Shown: positions 34,941 to 43,612 of the stretch, piece by piece
Layout of the letters: each line of letters begins with the position of its first letter
Position numbering within the stretch: position 1 is the first letter of the stretch
Source of the DNA: Bacteroidota bacterium
GTDB taxonomy: Bacteria > Bacteroidota > Bacteroidia > UBA7662 > CANHCV01
Length of the DNA: 64,000 bases
Reading direction: 5' to 3'
Assembly (NCBI GenBank): GCA_947501265.1
Contig: CANMVY010000010.1
Location: 22,334-86,333 of the forward strand
The notes under the pieces: generated by a model
The model's database searches: none
Seen by the model: only the letters and a program-made list of their open reading frames with translations
What the model was told of the DNA's origin: nothing
Position numbers and translations under genes: made by a program

Positions 34941-36280
34941 TTTGCAGTAAAAAAGGTTAATCCAGGTAAATTTTGAAGGGATGGATCCAAGGTAATGTAA
35001 CAAGTTTTCTTGTTCTTATTCATCCAGGTATCCATTGATTTTTGCTTTTTTTCGGCGATGGCGGCGGCAGAAATGCGGGCGTAATCATCCTGCAAATTTG
35101 CTTGGTGTTGCTTGGTTTTGCTCTTCAACATGACGATTCGAAAACCTTGTTTGTTCCGCTCTTCCAGCGGTTGAACCGGAGTAATTTCGCCTGGCTTGAG
35201 TTTTTCAATGATGAAGAATTGTTCGGGACCCAACTCCGCAGCGGTAAAGGTATTGGTTCCCGTATTGGGGTTTCGAAGAATGCCGCCGTTGCCTTTGGTC
35301 GCCTCGTCCTCGCTGTACTGTTTCACGGCCTGGGCCAAGGTTAGCGTCCCTTTTACCAGTTCTTTGCGAATGGAGTCCAACCGCAAACGCGCGAGCTCTT
35401 GATCGTCTTCTAAAAGGCTCGGTTTGATAAGAATGTGTCGGCAATTTACTCGATCTCCTTTTCGGTCGATCAGTTGAATGAGGTGGTAACCAAAGTCGGT
35501 TTTAATCACTTTCGAAACTTCCAACGGTTTTAATCTAAAGGCGGTGGCTTCAAATTCCGGAACCATATCACCCCGTCCGAAATAGCCCAAATCGCCGCCC
35601 TGTCGAGCGCTTCCATCTTGAGAATACAAACGGGCGGCGGTGGTAAAGCGGGTTTTACCAGATACCACGTCCTCCCTTATTTTATCCAATTGATTGATGG
35701 TGTACAACCGCTGTTCATCCGAAACTTGAGGATAGAGCACAATTTGTGCAATCTCGTATTCCGCATCGAACAGCGGAAGACTATCTACCGGAATATTCTG
35801 AAAATACGCCCGCACTTCTTTCGGACTAACCGACACTCCTCCGGTTACTTTTTCCTGCATTTTTTCAGCGAGGATTTCTTCCCGTTCTTGTTCTTTGAAT
35901 TCTTCTTTGATTTCGAGAACGGATTTGCCGTAGAATTCTTCCAACTTTTCCGTTCCACCCATCATTTGGGCAAAATAGCGAATTTTTCGATCCAGCCGTT
36001 GCTCCACTTCTTCATCCTTTATCGGGAGTGAATCGAGTTCGGCTTGGCGAACCATCATTTTTCGAAGCATCAATTGATACAACAATGCACCCCGAACCGA
36101 ATCGGTTACCTCCTGATTTTGGGAAATCATGCGCCCGATCTCCTTTTCAAAATCAGACTTTAAGATGATTTTATCGCCTACTTGAGCAATAATACCATCG
36201 GCCAATTTGGTATAAGCCACCGGTTGGGTCATTGCCTTGAACGACACCAAAATCAAAAATAAAATCCAAATCTTTTTCAT
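34937..36280 (-). CDS. SurA-like peptidyl-prolyl isomerase (two parvulin domains)
   Basis: About 447 residues: signal peptide (MKKIWILFLILVSFKAMTQ), an N-terminal chaperone region, and two rotamase domains, the first around 175-275 (ARLYSQDGSARQGGDLGYFGRGDMVPEFE) and the second around 280-390 (CRHILIKPSLLEDD, QYSEDEATKGNGGIL). This is the layout of periplasmic SurA/PrsA-type foldases that help outer-membrane protein assembly. One base separates it from the GH25 gene; it overlaps lipoprotein B by ATGA. Confidence 0.9.
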   Translation of the reverse strand: MKKIWILFLILVSFKAMTQPVAYTKLADGIIAQVGDKIILKSDFEKEIGRMISQNQEVTDSVRGALLYQLMLRKMMVRQAELDSLPIKDEEVEQRLDRKIRYFAQMMGGTEKLEEFYGKSVLEIKEEFKEQEREEILAEKMQEKVTGGVSVSPKEVRAYFQNIPVDSLPLFDAEYEIAQIVLYPQVSDEQRLYTINQLDKIREDVVSGKTRFTTAARLYSQDGSARQGGDLGYFGRGDMVPEFEATAFRLKPLEVSKVIKTDFGYHLIQLIDRKGDRVNCRHILIKPSLLEDDQELARLRLDSIRKELVKGTLTLAQAVKQYSEDEATKGNGGILRNPNTGTNTFTAAELGPEQFFIIEKLKPGEITPVQPLEERNKQGFRIVMLKSKTKQHQANLQDDYARISAAAIAEKKQKSMDTWMNKNKKTCYITLDPSLQNLPGLTFFTAK

Positions 36281-36281
36281 G

Positions 36282-37097
36282 TTAATCCACCAATAAGTCG
36301 TACAAATCCAAGGAATCTCCCTTGTAAACATTCAAGTCAACGCCACCTTCAATTCCCTGAATCTCCGCACGATCCGAAAACTGCCAAAACTCCCACTCCT
36401 CTTCATCCAAGGAAAAGGTATTGGGTTGATAATGAGCAAACCAAATGGGATATTTACCGCCAAAATCGCGTTTGATAAACGCTTTGTAATACGCCCGATT
36501 GGTATAGATGATGGGTTTTACCCCGTAATATTCTTCGGCCATTTTCAACCACTTTCGGCACAATGCAGACAGCTGAGCATCCGTGTAACCGAGGCGTTGT
36601 TCTACGTCTAGAACCGGTGGCAAATCGCCCGGATCCAAGGTAACGTGTTTGACAAAATTTTTAAACTGCTCTTCTGCTGGTCGATTGGGGCGTAAAAAAT
36701 GGTAGGCACCTCGCAACATCCCATACTTTCTGCACAACTGCCAATTCCGATCGAACAATTCGTCTTTTCGGGTGGCGCCCTCGGTGGCTTTCAGAAACGC
36801 AAACGTAACGTACAAATCGGAGCCATGGGAAGCTCGAACTTTTTTCCAGTTGATTTTTCCTTGATGTCGGGAAACATCTATGCCGTAAACCGAAAATCCT
36901 TGGGGAATGGAAACCCCAAACCCGCGAGCATTTCCGCCTACTGCCGTTAAATTGGCAGCCGGATACTTTCGAAGAACGGCTTTCCCGGTTGGAAACAAAA
37001 AGGCTACGAATGCAACGAATAGGCCAATGGCAATCAAGCCATAAAACCTTTGAGAACCGGGTGCAGATTTCTTTTTTCCTTTCAAACTCACAAACAA
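36282..37097 (-). CDS. GH25-family lysozyme/muramidase
   Basis: 271 residues with an N-terminal membrane anchor (FYGLIAIGLFVAFVAFLF). The GH25 catalytic barrel is complete: YGIDVSRHQGKINWKKV (first catalytic Asp), FAFLKATEG, GAYHFLRP, LPPVLDVEQ (acidic pair), PIIYTNRAYYKAF, and the end WEFWQFSDRAEIQ. Cleaves the MurNAc-GlcNAc bond of peptidoglycan. It lies directly upstream of the parvulin chaperone gene. Confidence 0.92.
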   Translation of the reverse strand: MFVSLKGKKKSAPGSQRFYGLIAIGLFVAFVAFLFPTGKAVLRKYPAANLTAVGGNARGFGVSIPQGFSVYGIDVSRHQGKINWKKVRASHGSDLYVTFAFLKATEGATRKDELFDRNWQLCRKYGMLRGAYHFLRPNRPAEEQFKNFVKHVTLDPGDLPPVLDVEQRLGYTDAQLSALCRKWLKMAEEYYGVKPIIYTNRAYYKAFIKRDFGGKYPIWFAHYQPNTFSLDEEEWEFWQFSDRAEIQGIEGGVDLNVYKGDSLDLYDLLVD

Positions 37098-37127
37098 ACG
37101 GATTTGAATCGATGAACGATGCTTAAC

Positions 37128-38321
37128 TTAAACAAAATACTTTTGATGAAATCTCCACCAAATATCGGGTAGTTCCCCTTGGGTGGAAGCCACGAGGTAA
37201 TCGTTGTAGGTGCAGGGCACCATTTTGATGTTTTCAAAGGTTTCATTTCCGCGACCAGCAGGAACTTCAATCCACCAACGATCGGTTTTTCGGCTTTTAT
37301 GAAAGACCAAAGAGTGGTTTCCTTCTTGATCAATATCCACCAAATAGCGGGAAAAATTGGCGCTATTGGCCGTTGGAATATCGTTCACACGTCCAAAATA
37401 ACCCTCCATGAAATACCAAAGAATATCGGCAGCTGATTTAGCGCTGTGTTTCTGTTGATCCAAAAGCGGATTGTAATTGTATAAGCCGAAGGACGTTAAT
37501 CGGTCTGACATTCCTGCGTAACGAGCCAATTGGCAGGCTTCGTCGTTCGATAGTCCGTTGGCGGGTGCGTGAGCATTGGCGCCAAACTCCGAGGCGCGAA
37601 TGGCCGAAACGTCGAAAAAAACAACATCAGCACCGCGCAAATGAGGTTCGGCAATCTTAATGTCTTCCCTCAATTTTCCAACCCGAACGGCATCAAAAAA
37701 CAAACGCTCGATCATCTCCAAATGCAAATGCGGATTCAGGTGGGTTTGGTATCCCAAGTTCACCAAATTGAAGAGGAAACACTGCTGATGCATGATGATT
37801 CGGTACAGGAAATTTTCGTCGTTGGTAGGGTCGGTTTCCAACATCGGTTCCTTCATATCGAGCTTGGAGTCGATGGAAACCACGTCCAACATTTTCTTGG
37901 AGAACTCGTAGGCGGCGTATTGAGCGAAGGCTACGTGATTGGATCCTCCGATGATGATGGGCAGAACATTGATGCGCAACAGCCGCTCAACGGCATTTTT
38001 TACCGCAAAAAAGGTGTCGGCATCGGTTTCGCCGGCTCGAATGTTTCCAAGGTCAACCACTTTTCGCATGCCGGCGATGGAACAGAGCGAATACAATTGC
38101 TTGCGAATCGCATCCGGTGCCATTTCGGTTTCGGCATTCCGTTCGTTTCCACGTCCTTCTTGCACACCAATGATGGCGATTTCCGCGTTTTCAGCTTCCG
38201 GAAAAGAACTTCCTTCCAAGTAAATTTCTACATTTTGAGCCAATGTAAACGGGTCTTGAAGGCAATTTTCCTCCAAAACCGTAGCGGAGAGGGGAGTAAA
38301 ATAAAAATCAATGGTTGACAT
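37128..38321 (-). CDS. Arginase/formiminoglutamase-fold protein, metal site lost
   Basis: 397 residues of the ureohydrolase fold, in the form common in Bacteroidota. The blocks that carry the manganese ligands are altered: GGSNHVAFAQ where GGDHS is expected, SIDSKLDM where DAHxD is expected, and FDVSAIRASEF where SxDxDxxDP is expected. The second acidic ligand and both His ligands of the canonical site are missing at the aligned places. It probably is not an active ureohydrolase. Database names such as formimidoylglutamase for this group are, in my view, misleading. Confidence 0.75.
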   Translation of the reverse strand: MSTIDFYFTPLSATVLEENCLQDPFTLAQNVEIYLEGSSFPEAENAEIAIIGVQEGRGNERNAETEMAPDAIRKQLYSLCSIAGMRKVVDLGNIRAGETDADTFFAVKNAVERLLRINVLPIIIGGSNHVAFAQYAAYEFSKKMLDVVSIDSKLDMKEPMLETDPTNDENFLYRIIMHQQCFLFNLVNLGYQTHLNPHLHLEMIERLFFDAVRVGKLREDIKIAEPHLRGADVVFFDVSAIRASEFGANAHAPANGLSNDEACQLARYAGMSDRLTSFGLYNYNPLLDQQKHSAKSAADILWYFMEGYFGRVNDIPTANSANFSRYLVDIDQEGNHSLVFHKSRKTDRWWIEVPAGRGNETFENIKMVPCTYNDYLVASTQGELPDIWWRFHQKYFV

Positions 38322-38364
38322 ACCTTCAAAAATACGGGATTATCGCGGGCTGTTCAATGGAAAA

Positions 38365-39534
38365 TTAGAATCGTGGATATTTTGTCACCGAAAGCCAGGG
38401 TTGTCCATTTTTTTGGTAACACCACAAATAATAATCGCCCCCCGATTTGATTTTCCATTTTTTCGCAATTTCTTCGGGGGTATGGAAAAACTGACGGCAA
38501 CGGATTTGCAACCTGGTTACCCCCGTTTGTTTCATCCATTCTTTCAATTCCTTTTCTTTGAATCGGTTTTCCCAAACCTGCTCGTGGAACGTACCCGGAA
38601 GTGGAAAAAAACGAGAAAATGCGTAGTAATGACCTCCGTCGTTTTCGGCAATTCCTCCATATTTGATTGCTACTTTTTGAGCGCTCCCCAATTTGTGATG
38701 TCCTGGATGGGGATCCCACAAAAAACAGCCTTCCTTCCCTTCCGAAAAATCCATGGATTGGGTTTCGTCCCAGTCTTTTGCCACCACCAAAAACTCGGGT
38801 GGACCTTCAAACTCGGGTTCAAAAACAAAGAGTATTTCTTTCAGTTCCGTTGCATCGCCCAAGGCAATGACCGTTTTAGGAGGAACAGGAAAACAAGTCA
38901 TCGATTCGTGAAGAGGAATCATGGGGCTGGCTTTCACCACCACCGTTTTCGCTTTTTGCAGCCACATCGGTAAAAGAGCATAGACTTTCGGCTCAGAATC
39001 CTCAAGCGAAAACGTTCGCTGATCGGTTACCCGGCGATCGGGATCCACGTAGATGAGATCGCAAGCGGGCAATTCCTCGGCCGTGGCAGATTGAGGGAAA
39101 ACGGAAACGTGTTCGCGCCCAAGAAGCGCAAGGTTGTGCCGAAGCAGACGGGCGCGCTCTTCGTTTTGTTCAAACACCCAAGACTTCTCGAAAGAACCCG
39201 AAATGGCCCAAAAATCTACGCCCATTCCGCCGGTTAAATCGATGAGAAACCCGCCCGAAAAATGCTTTTTTTTCCACATTGCCAAAGCTTCGGAAGTGCA
39301 TTGCTCCAAAGGAACTCTTGAAAAAAGCATTTGAGGATGATTCCAACTGGGTAGCTTTTTTTTCGCTTTCCCCCTCAGCTCCAGCTGTTCTAACAAAAAA
39401 ACCTTGTTAAAATTGGCCGACTTGGGCATCTGAAATGCCAATTTTTCGTTGTAGGTTGTACTTTCGTTCAGCCATTTGCGGGCCTCAGGATGCTCCCAAA
39501 GGCGTTGCCATTCATTTAAAAGGTCGAAATTCAT
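38365..39534 (-). CDS. SAM-dependent methyltransferase with THUMP-like domain (PG_1098 type)
   Basis: About 389 residues. An N-terminal helical part is followed by a Rossmann methyltransferase: LIDLTGGMGVDFWAISGSF (SAM loop), WVFEQNEERARLLRHNL, and CDLIYVDPDRRV, with a DPDR catalytic-like motif. The C-terminal part (GVTRLQIRCRQFFHTPEEIAKKWK) matches the THUMP-like domain of the PG_1098 family, suggesting an RNA substrate. The start at MNFDLLNEW was chosen; the longer frame overlaps the divergent lipoprotein gene. Confidence 0.82.
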   Translation of the reverse strand: MNFDLLNEWQRLWEHPEARKWLNESTTYNEKLAFQMPKSANFNKVFLLEQLELRGKAKKKLPSWNHPQMLFSRVPLEQCTSEALAMWKKKHFSGGFLIDLTGGMGVDFWAISGSFEKSWVFEQNEERARLLRHNLALLGREHVSVFPQSATAEELPACDLIYVDPDRRVTDQRTFSLEDSEPKVYALLPMWLQKAKTVVVKASPMIPLHESMTCFPVPPKTVIALGDATELKEILFVFEPEFEGPPEFLVVAKDWDETQSMDFSEGKEGCFLWDPHPGHHKLGSAQKVAIKYGGIAENDGGHYYAFSRFFPLPGTFHEQVWENRFKEKELKEWMKQTGVTRLQIRCRQFFHTPEEIAKKWKIKSGGDYYLWCYQKNGQPWLSVTKYPRF

Positions 39535-39550
39535 GGAAAGAGTAACAAAG

Positions 39551-39733
39551 ATGCACCGATTTTTTGGGATGCTCCTCTTGGGTGGACTACTTTTTTCGGG
39601 TTGCCACAAAAAAAACAGTTGCCCGTCTTTCTCAGACGTTGGTCCCACCGTTGGGAAAAATGGACAGATGAAAGTAACAAAACCGAGATCGGGATTAATG
39701 GATCCAAAAATGTCCAAACCCAAAAAACGTTGA
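39551..39733 (+). CDS. Tiny lipoprotein 1 (CHKKNSCPSF type)
   Basis: 60 residues: MHRFFGMLLLGGLLFSGC lipobox, then HKKNSCPSF right after the lipidated Cys, and a basic tail. The start codon is 16 bases from that of the divergent methyltransferase gene. It is clearly related to the next tiny lipoprotein through the C-[HY]-[KR]-KN-x-CP-[SA]-F motif. Function unknown; in this family the CP pair could bind metal or form a disulfide. Confidence 0.72.
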   Translation: MHRFFGMLLLGGLLFSGCHKKNSCPSFSDVGPTVGKNGQMKVTKPRSGLMDPKMSKPKKR

Positions 39734-39734
39734 T

Positions 39735-39742
39735 TAACTTTG
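39735..39742 (+). promoter_or_regulatory. -7 box TAACTTTG
   Basis: An exact TAnnTTTG match 15 bases upstream of the second tiny lipoprotein gene and overlapping the stop of the first. It could drive the lipoprotein-ytxJ-pdxJ unit. Confidence 0.5.
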
Positions 39743-39757
39743 TAAAAAATTAAAACG

Positions 39758-39877
39758 ATGAAAAAAATCATTGCCATCGCCGCCTTGTTCACTCTATTCG
39801 CAACCACGTCTTGCTACCGTAAAAACCCTTGTCCAGCTTTTGGAAAGGTTGAAACCAGCAAAACGGCTCGTGGATGA
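39758..39877 (+). CDS. Tiny lipoprotein 2 (CYRKNPCPAF type)
   Basis: Only 39 residues: MKKIIAIAALFTLFATTSC lipobox, then YRKNPCPAFGKVETSK. Related to tiny lipoprotein 1 just upstream by the C-x-x-KN-x-CP-x-F pattern. The stop overlaps the ytxJ start by ATGA, which strongly supports real translation in spite of its size. The mature part has only about 20 residues, so it may act as a membrane-tethered peptide or be a reduced member of the family. Confidence 0.72.
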   Translation: MKKIIAIAALFTLFATTSCYRKNPCPAFGKVETSKTARG

Positions 39878-40215
39878 GCCTTCCCTGGAGGAAAATCCAA
39901 CAAATTTCTGACGTAACGGAGGCTTGGGAATCATCATTCCACAAGCCTATTTTACTTTTCAAACACAGCACCCGTTGCAGCATCAGCTCCATGGCCCTGA
40001 ACCGATTGGAACGAAATTGGGCAGGTCATGAAGAAAAATTAACTCCGTATTACTTGGATTTAATTTCATTTCGAGATGTAAGCAATCACATTGCCACGCT
40101 TTCCGGCGTTCAGCATGAGTCGCCCCAAGCCATCGTTGTAAAAAATGGAGAAGTTGTTTACCACGCTTCCCACAATGGCATTTCGCTTGCCGACATGATG
40201 GAGGTTCTTGGATGA
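39874..40215 (+). CDS. ytxJ: Bacillithiol-system redox protein YtxJ
   Basis: 113 residues, a thioredoxin-like monothiol protein (DUF2847). Motif PILLFKHSTRCSISSMALNRLE carries the single redox Cys in the usual HSTRCxIS context. YtxJ is thought to remove bacillithiol from bacillithiolated proteins, which implies that this organism makes bacillithiol. Coupled by ATGA to the tiny lipoprotein before it and to pdxJ after it. Confidence 0.93.
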   Translation: MSLPWRKIQQISDVTEAWESSFHKPILLFKHSTRCSISSMALNRLERNWAGHEEKLTPYYLDLISFRDVSNHIATLSGVQHESPQAIVVKNGEVVYHASHNGISLADMMEVLG

Positions 40216-40940
40216 AAACGCCTCCGAAATTAAGCGTTAACATCAATAAATTAGCCACGTTGCGCAATGCTCGTGGTGGAAATAACCCCAATATTCTCGC
40301 TTCTGCACTGAAGTGCGAACAATACGGCGCTCAAGGAATTACGGTGCATCCCCGTCCCGATGAGCGCCACATTCGTTTTTCGGATGTTGCCGAATTGGCC
40401 CAACACCTCACAACCGAATTCAACATCGAGGGCTACCCGTCCAACGATTTCATCGAAATGGTGCTGAAGTACCGTCCAGCCCAAGTAACGTTGGTTCCCG
40501 ATCCGCCTCACGTGCTCACCTCCAACAACGGTTGGGATTGCATCGCTCAGGGCGAATTCTTGAAACCCATCATCGATACTTTCAAAACCGCTGGAATTCG
40601 CACTTCAATTTTTTTAAATCCCGATACTGAACAGGTAAAAGCCGCTCAGCAAACAGGTGCCGATCGCATTGAATTGTACACCGAAATGTTTGCCTCGGCC
40701 TACGAAAACGGCGAAAAAAACGGCATTTTGCCGTATGTTGCTGCTGCGGAAGAGGCCCAAAAATGCACCTTAGGTCTCAACGCAGGCCACGATTTAAGTT
40801 TAGAAAATCTTTCCTTTTTTACTCAGGAAATTCCCGGATTATTGGAAGTCTCCATTGGGCATGCGCTGGTTTGCGATGCTTTATGGTACGGAATGGAAAA
40901 TGCAATTCGCATGTACCGACGTTGTTTGGAAACACCTTAA
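40212..40940 (+). CDS. pdxJ: Pyridoxine 5'-phosphate synthase
   Basis: 242 residues. Condenses 1-deoxyxylulose 5-phosphate with 3-amino-2-oxopropyl phosphate in the DXP-dependent vitamin B6 pathway. Family blocks: LSVNINKLATLRNARGG, AQGITVHPRPDERHI, EGYPSNDFIEMVLKYRP, TLVPDPP, SIFLNPD, IELYTEMFAS, LGLNAGHDLSLENL and VSIGHALV. Ends at a strong terminator. Confidence 0.96.
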   Translation: MKTPPKLSVNINKLATLRNARGGNNPNILASALKCEQYGAQGITVHPRPDERHIRFSDVAELAQHLTTEFNIEGYPSNDFIEMVLKYRPAQVTLVPDPPHVLTSNNGWDCIAQGEFLKPIIDTFKTAGIRTSIFLNPDTEQVKAAQQTGADRIELYTEMFASAYENGEKNGILPYVAAAEEAQKCTLGLNAGHDLSLENLSFFTQEIPGLLEVSIGHALVCDALWYGMENAIRMYRRCLETP

Positions 40941-40957
40941 TTACCACGACACAAAAC

Positions 40958-40994
40958 AAAGAAGGGGCTGATTATTTTTCAGCCCCTTCTTTTT
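40958..40994. terminator. Bidirectional terminator between pdxJ and paaD
   Basis: Stem AAGAAGGGGCTGA / TCAGCCCCTTCTT with a short loop and T-run on both strands; separates the convergent pdxJ and paa operons. Confidence 0.9.
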
Positions 40995-41006
40995 AAATTG
41001 AATTGG

Positions 41007-41486
41007 TTAAATCGGTTTGAACGCTTCAAACGCCTGAAGGCAGTCGAAACAATAATGCAAACTTCGACATAAGGTTGGGCCGAAAGGCGATTTCATGGTG
41101 GTGTTTTCACTATCGCAATGCGGACAAGTGGTATGCGCCAATTGGTTCATATCGATATTCCCGTTGTGTTGAGGCGGTGGAGCCAAACCAAAATTCTTGA
41201 TGATTTCTTTTCCTTTGGCGCTGATGCGATCGGTATTCCATTGAACATCGAAGTTGGTTTCTACGGAAACTTCTTCAAAACCCAAGGCTTTTACGGCATC
41301 GTGCACCTGTTTCTCCATCAATTTGATGGCCGGGCAACCCGAGAACGTAGGAGTCATTTTCACCGACGCCCGGCTTTCGTTCATGCTCACATCCGTAATG
41401 ATTCCCAAATCTACCACGGATAGAACCGGAATTTCGGGATCCATCACCGCTTCGAGGGCGGTCCAAATATCTTTTTCGATTACCAT
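41007..41486 (-). CDS. paaD: Phenylacetyl-CoA epoxidase maturation protein PaaD
   Basis: 159 residues: an N-terminal MIP18/DUF59 domain (ALEAVMDPEIPVLSVVDLGII, TPTFSGCPAIKLME) and a C-terminal zinc-ribbon-like cysteine set (CPHCDSEN...CRSLHYCFDC). PaaD is thought to help iron-sulfur or di-iron centre assembly of the epoxidase. Overlaps paaC by seven bases; last gene of tetR-paaABCD. Confidence 0.95.
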   Translation of the reverse strand: MVIEKDIWTALEAVMDPEIPVLSVVDLGIITDVSMNESRASVKMTPTFSGCPAIKLMEKQVHDAVKALGFEEVSVETNFDVQWNTDRISAKGKEIIKNFGLAPPPQHNGNIDMNQLAHTTCPHCDSENTTMKSPFGPTLCRSLHYCFDCLQAFEAFKPI

Positions 41487-42241
41487 TCGGCGGAGGGATC
41501 TAAGCGGAAAACTTCTCCCATTTCATCCAAAAGGGGTTGCAAAAATTCGGAGTGGTAGCCTTTTCCGCCGCCCAAAACGGGTTGCGCCAATTGCGGTAAG
41601 GAATATCCCCATTCCAACAATTGTGCTCCAACCTGCTGCATCCAGGCATCTTTCAACGTAGACTCCCCTTCAAAAATTCCCTCGGCGATTAACACTTCCT
41701 CTCCTTCTACCGATTCAAAAGCACCCAAAGCGAACGGAAAAACTTCGTTTACGGCCGATTGCATGCGGGCCTTGCTCACTTCGTTCCCATCCATGAGCTG
41801 TTTCATCCACGTTTGAGCATGAAAAACATGGTATTTTACTTCTCCATGAAACTTCTTGGCCAATTTAGCCAAAGGTTCATAACTGGAATGCGAAAGCATT
41901 TCGTACCGAAGCAATTGGGCCAAATCGTAAAAATAGTGACGCGCAAGGCTGAAATCGTATTCTCCCGTTGGTTGTTCTACCAAATGAGATGAATAAAATT
42001 CCTTTTCGTTTCGGGTAAATGCAACTTGATCGGGGTGAGCAAAACCAAAATTTGACTCTAACAATTGGTACAAATTCCACGCTTGACCTACTTGATCTTG
42101 GGCAATGGAAGCGAAAGCAATGTCTTCTTCGATGATGGGTCCAATTCCGGTCCACTCGCTGTTGCGGTGGCCCATCACCAACAAATTATCAGCCAATTGC
42201 AACATGAATTGCTGTAAGGGTTGCTTGATGTTATCCTGCAT
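41480..42241 (-). CDS. paaC: Phenylacetyl-CoA epoxidase structural subunit PaaC
   Basis: 253 residues, ferritin-like all-helical fold. Recognised by LADNLLVMGHRNSEWTGIGP, EEDIAFASIAQDQVGQAWNLY and YHVFHAQTWMKQLM. It is the structural partner that supports catalytic PaaA in the epoxidase complex. The start overlaps the end of paaB and the stop overlaps the paaD start, as in other paa operons. Confidence 0.95.
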   Translation of the reverse strand: MQDNIKQPLQQFMLQLADNLLVMGHRNSEWTGIGPIIEEDIAFASIAQDQVGQAWNLYQLLESNFGFAHPDQVAFTRNEKEFYSSHLVEQPTGEYDFSLARHYFYDLAQLLRYEMLSHSSYEPLAKLAKKFHGEVKYHVFHAQTWMKQLMDGNEVSKARMQSAVNEVFPFALGAFESVEGEEVLIAEGIFEGESTLKDAWMQQVGAQLLEWGYSLPQLAQPVLGGGKGYHSEFLQPLLDEMGEVFRLDPSAEW

Positions 42242-42620
42242 GATTTTTTTGTTTGGCGACCCATTGGTCGATTTTATCTTTTACGGAATAAGAGGCTGGG
42301 TCGCGGAACGATTTTTCGGGTGTAGTTGCAAACACATCGGCGTCGGCATAATCGGTCGCCATCATGTCTTCGGATTTAACTACCCAAAGGTTAACCGTTT
42401 CACCTCTGCGAGCGAATTGTTCTTTGGCGAAGGCCAAGGCCAATTCAGAAGAAGTGGCGTGAACAATTCCAACGTGTTCGTGGTGGGTTCCTCTTTTCTT
42501 TTGATGAAATACTTCGTAAGTGGGCCAATTCTCCAATGGATGAAGCATGGCTTGGGGATTTTCTGTATCGGCATCAATTTGAATACGATTGATGCGGGGA
42601 TCTAAAGATTTAATTTTCAT
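42231..42620 (-). CDS. paaB: Phenylacetyl-CoA epoxidase subunit PaaB
   Basis: 129 residues. The PaaB core (WPTYEVFHQKKRGTHHEHVGIVHA, ALAFAKEQFARRGETVNLWVV) is intact. An N-terminal extension of about 30 residues precedes it, as is usual in Bacteroidota. Non-catalytic subunit thought to link PaaAC heterodimers. Four bases separate it from paaA. Confidence 0.95.
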   Translation of the reverse strand: MKIKSLDPRINRIQIDADTENPQAMLHPLENWPTYEVFHQKKRGTHHEHVGIVHATSSELALAFAKEQFARRGETVNLWVVKSEDMMATDYADADVFATTPEKSFRDPASYSVKDKIDQWVAKQKNHAG

Positions 42621-42624
42621 ACCA

Positions 42625-43608
42625 TTATGCGAATGGAACGGTGTATTTCATATCGGCTTTCAACAAAGCTTCTCTTACCCAACGTCCGCGTTCTTCAGCG
42701 GTGCGACGAACGGCCAAACGCTCTTTGTTCAACGGTCCATTTCCTTTGATCACCTCAAAGAATAAATTCCAATCGGGATCGGCGAAAGCCCATTTTCCTG
42801 TAAGTGGATTTCTTTTCAACTCGTTATCGGGAAGGGTAAGTCCCAATTCCCAAATTTTAGGAACGTACATGCTGATGAATTGCTGACGCATATCGTCGTT
42901 AGAGGCCATTTTCACTTTCCAACGCATCAATTTTTCGGTATGAACGGACATGGTGTCGCTGGGTCCGAAAAAGTGCATCAACGGTTGCCACCAACGGTTC
43001 AATGCTTCTTGAAGCATGGTTCGCTGCATTTCTGTACCGGTTGCCAAGAACACCACATTGTCGTGTCCTTGCTTCAAGTGAAACGACTCTTCGTAGCAGA
43101 TGCGCTCGAGGGCACGAACATAAGGACCGTACGATCCTTTGGAGTTGGCCACTTGATTCACGATGGCTGCTCCATCAACCAACCAACCGATAACGGCTAC
43201 GTCGGCCCAGGTGAAAGCGGGGTAATTAAAAACGTTGGAATACTTGGATTTTCCGTTAATCAAATCATTGATCATGGCTTCACGACTTTTCCCAAGCGTT
43301 TCAGCTGCAGAATAAAGCAGTTGAGCGTGTCCCATTTCGTCTTGAACCTTGGCCATCAAAGCCAATTTGCGACGAAAACCGGGAGCACGGGTGATCCATG
43401 TTCCTTCAGGAAGGGCGCCAATCACTTCCGAGTGGGCATGTTGTTCAATCATTCGTACCAATTGCTTGCGGTAATCGGCTGGCATCCAATCCTTGGGTTC
43501 AATTTTGTCGCCAGCTGCGATGCGAGCTTCGAATTCGGCCAAAGCGATAGGATCGTCTTGGTTGGTTTGAAGGGTTTCTTCCCCTCCGATGTATCCACCT
43601 CCGTACAT
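42625..43608 (-). CDS. paaA: Phenylacetyl-CoA epoxidase catalytic subunit PaaA
   Basis: 327 residues. Ferritin-like di-iron oxygenase that makes ring-1,2-epoxyphenylacetyl-CoA. Iron-ligand helices appear as [32 protein letters not shown] and [15 protein letters not shown] (E/H pairs). It starts four bases after the TetR gene. PaaE, the reductase, and the downstream ring-opening genes are not in this window. Confidence 0.96.
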   Translation of the reverse strand: MYGGGYIGGEETLQTNQDDPIALAEFEARIAAGDKIEPKDWMPADYRKQLVRMIEQHAHSEVIGALPEGTWITRAPGFRRKLALMAKVQDEMGHAQLLYSAAETLGKSREAMINDLINGKSKYSNVFNYPAFTWADVAVIGWLVDGAAIVNQVANSKGSYGPYVRALERICYEESFHLKQGHDNVVFLATGTEMQRTMLQEALNRWWQPLMHFFGPSDTMSVHTEKLMRWKVKMASNDDMRQQFISMYVPKIWELGLTLPDNELKRNPLTGKWAFADPDWNLFFEVIKGNGPLNKERLAVRRTAEERGRWVREALLKADMKYTVPFA

Positions 43609-43612
43609 AGGT

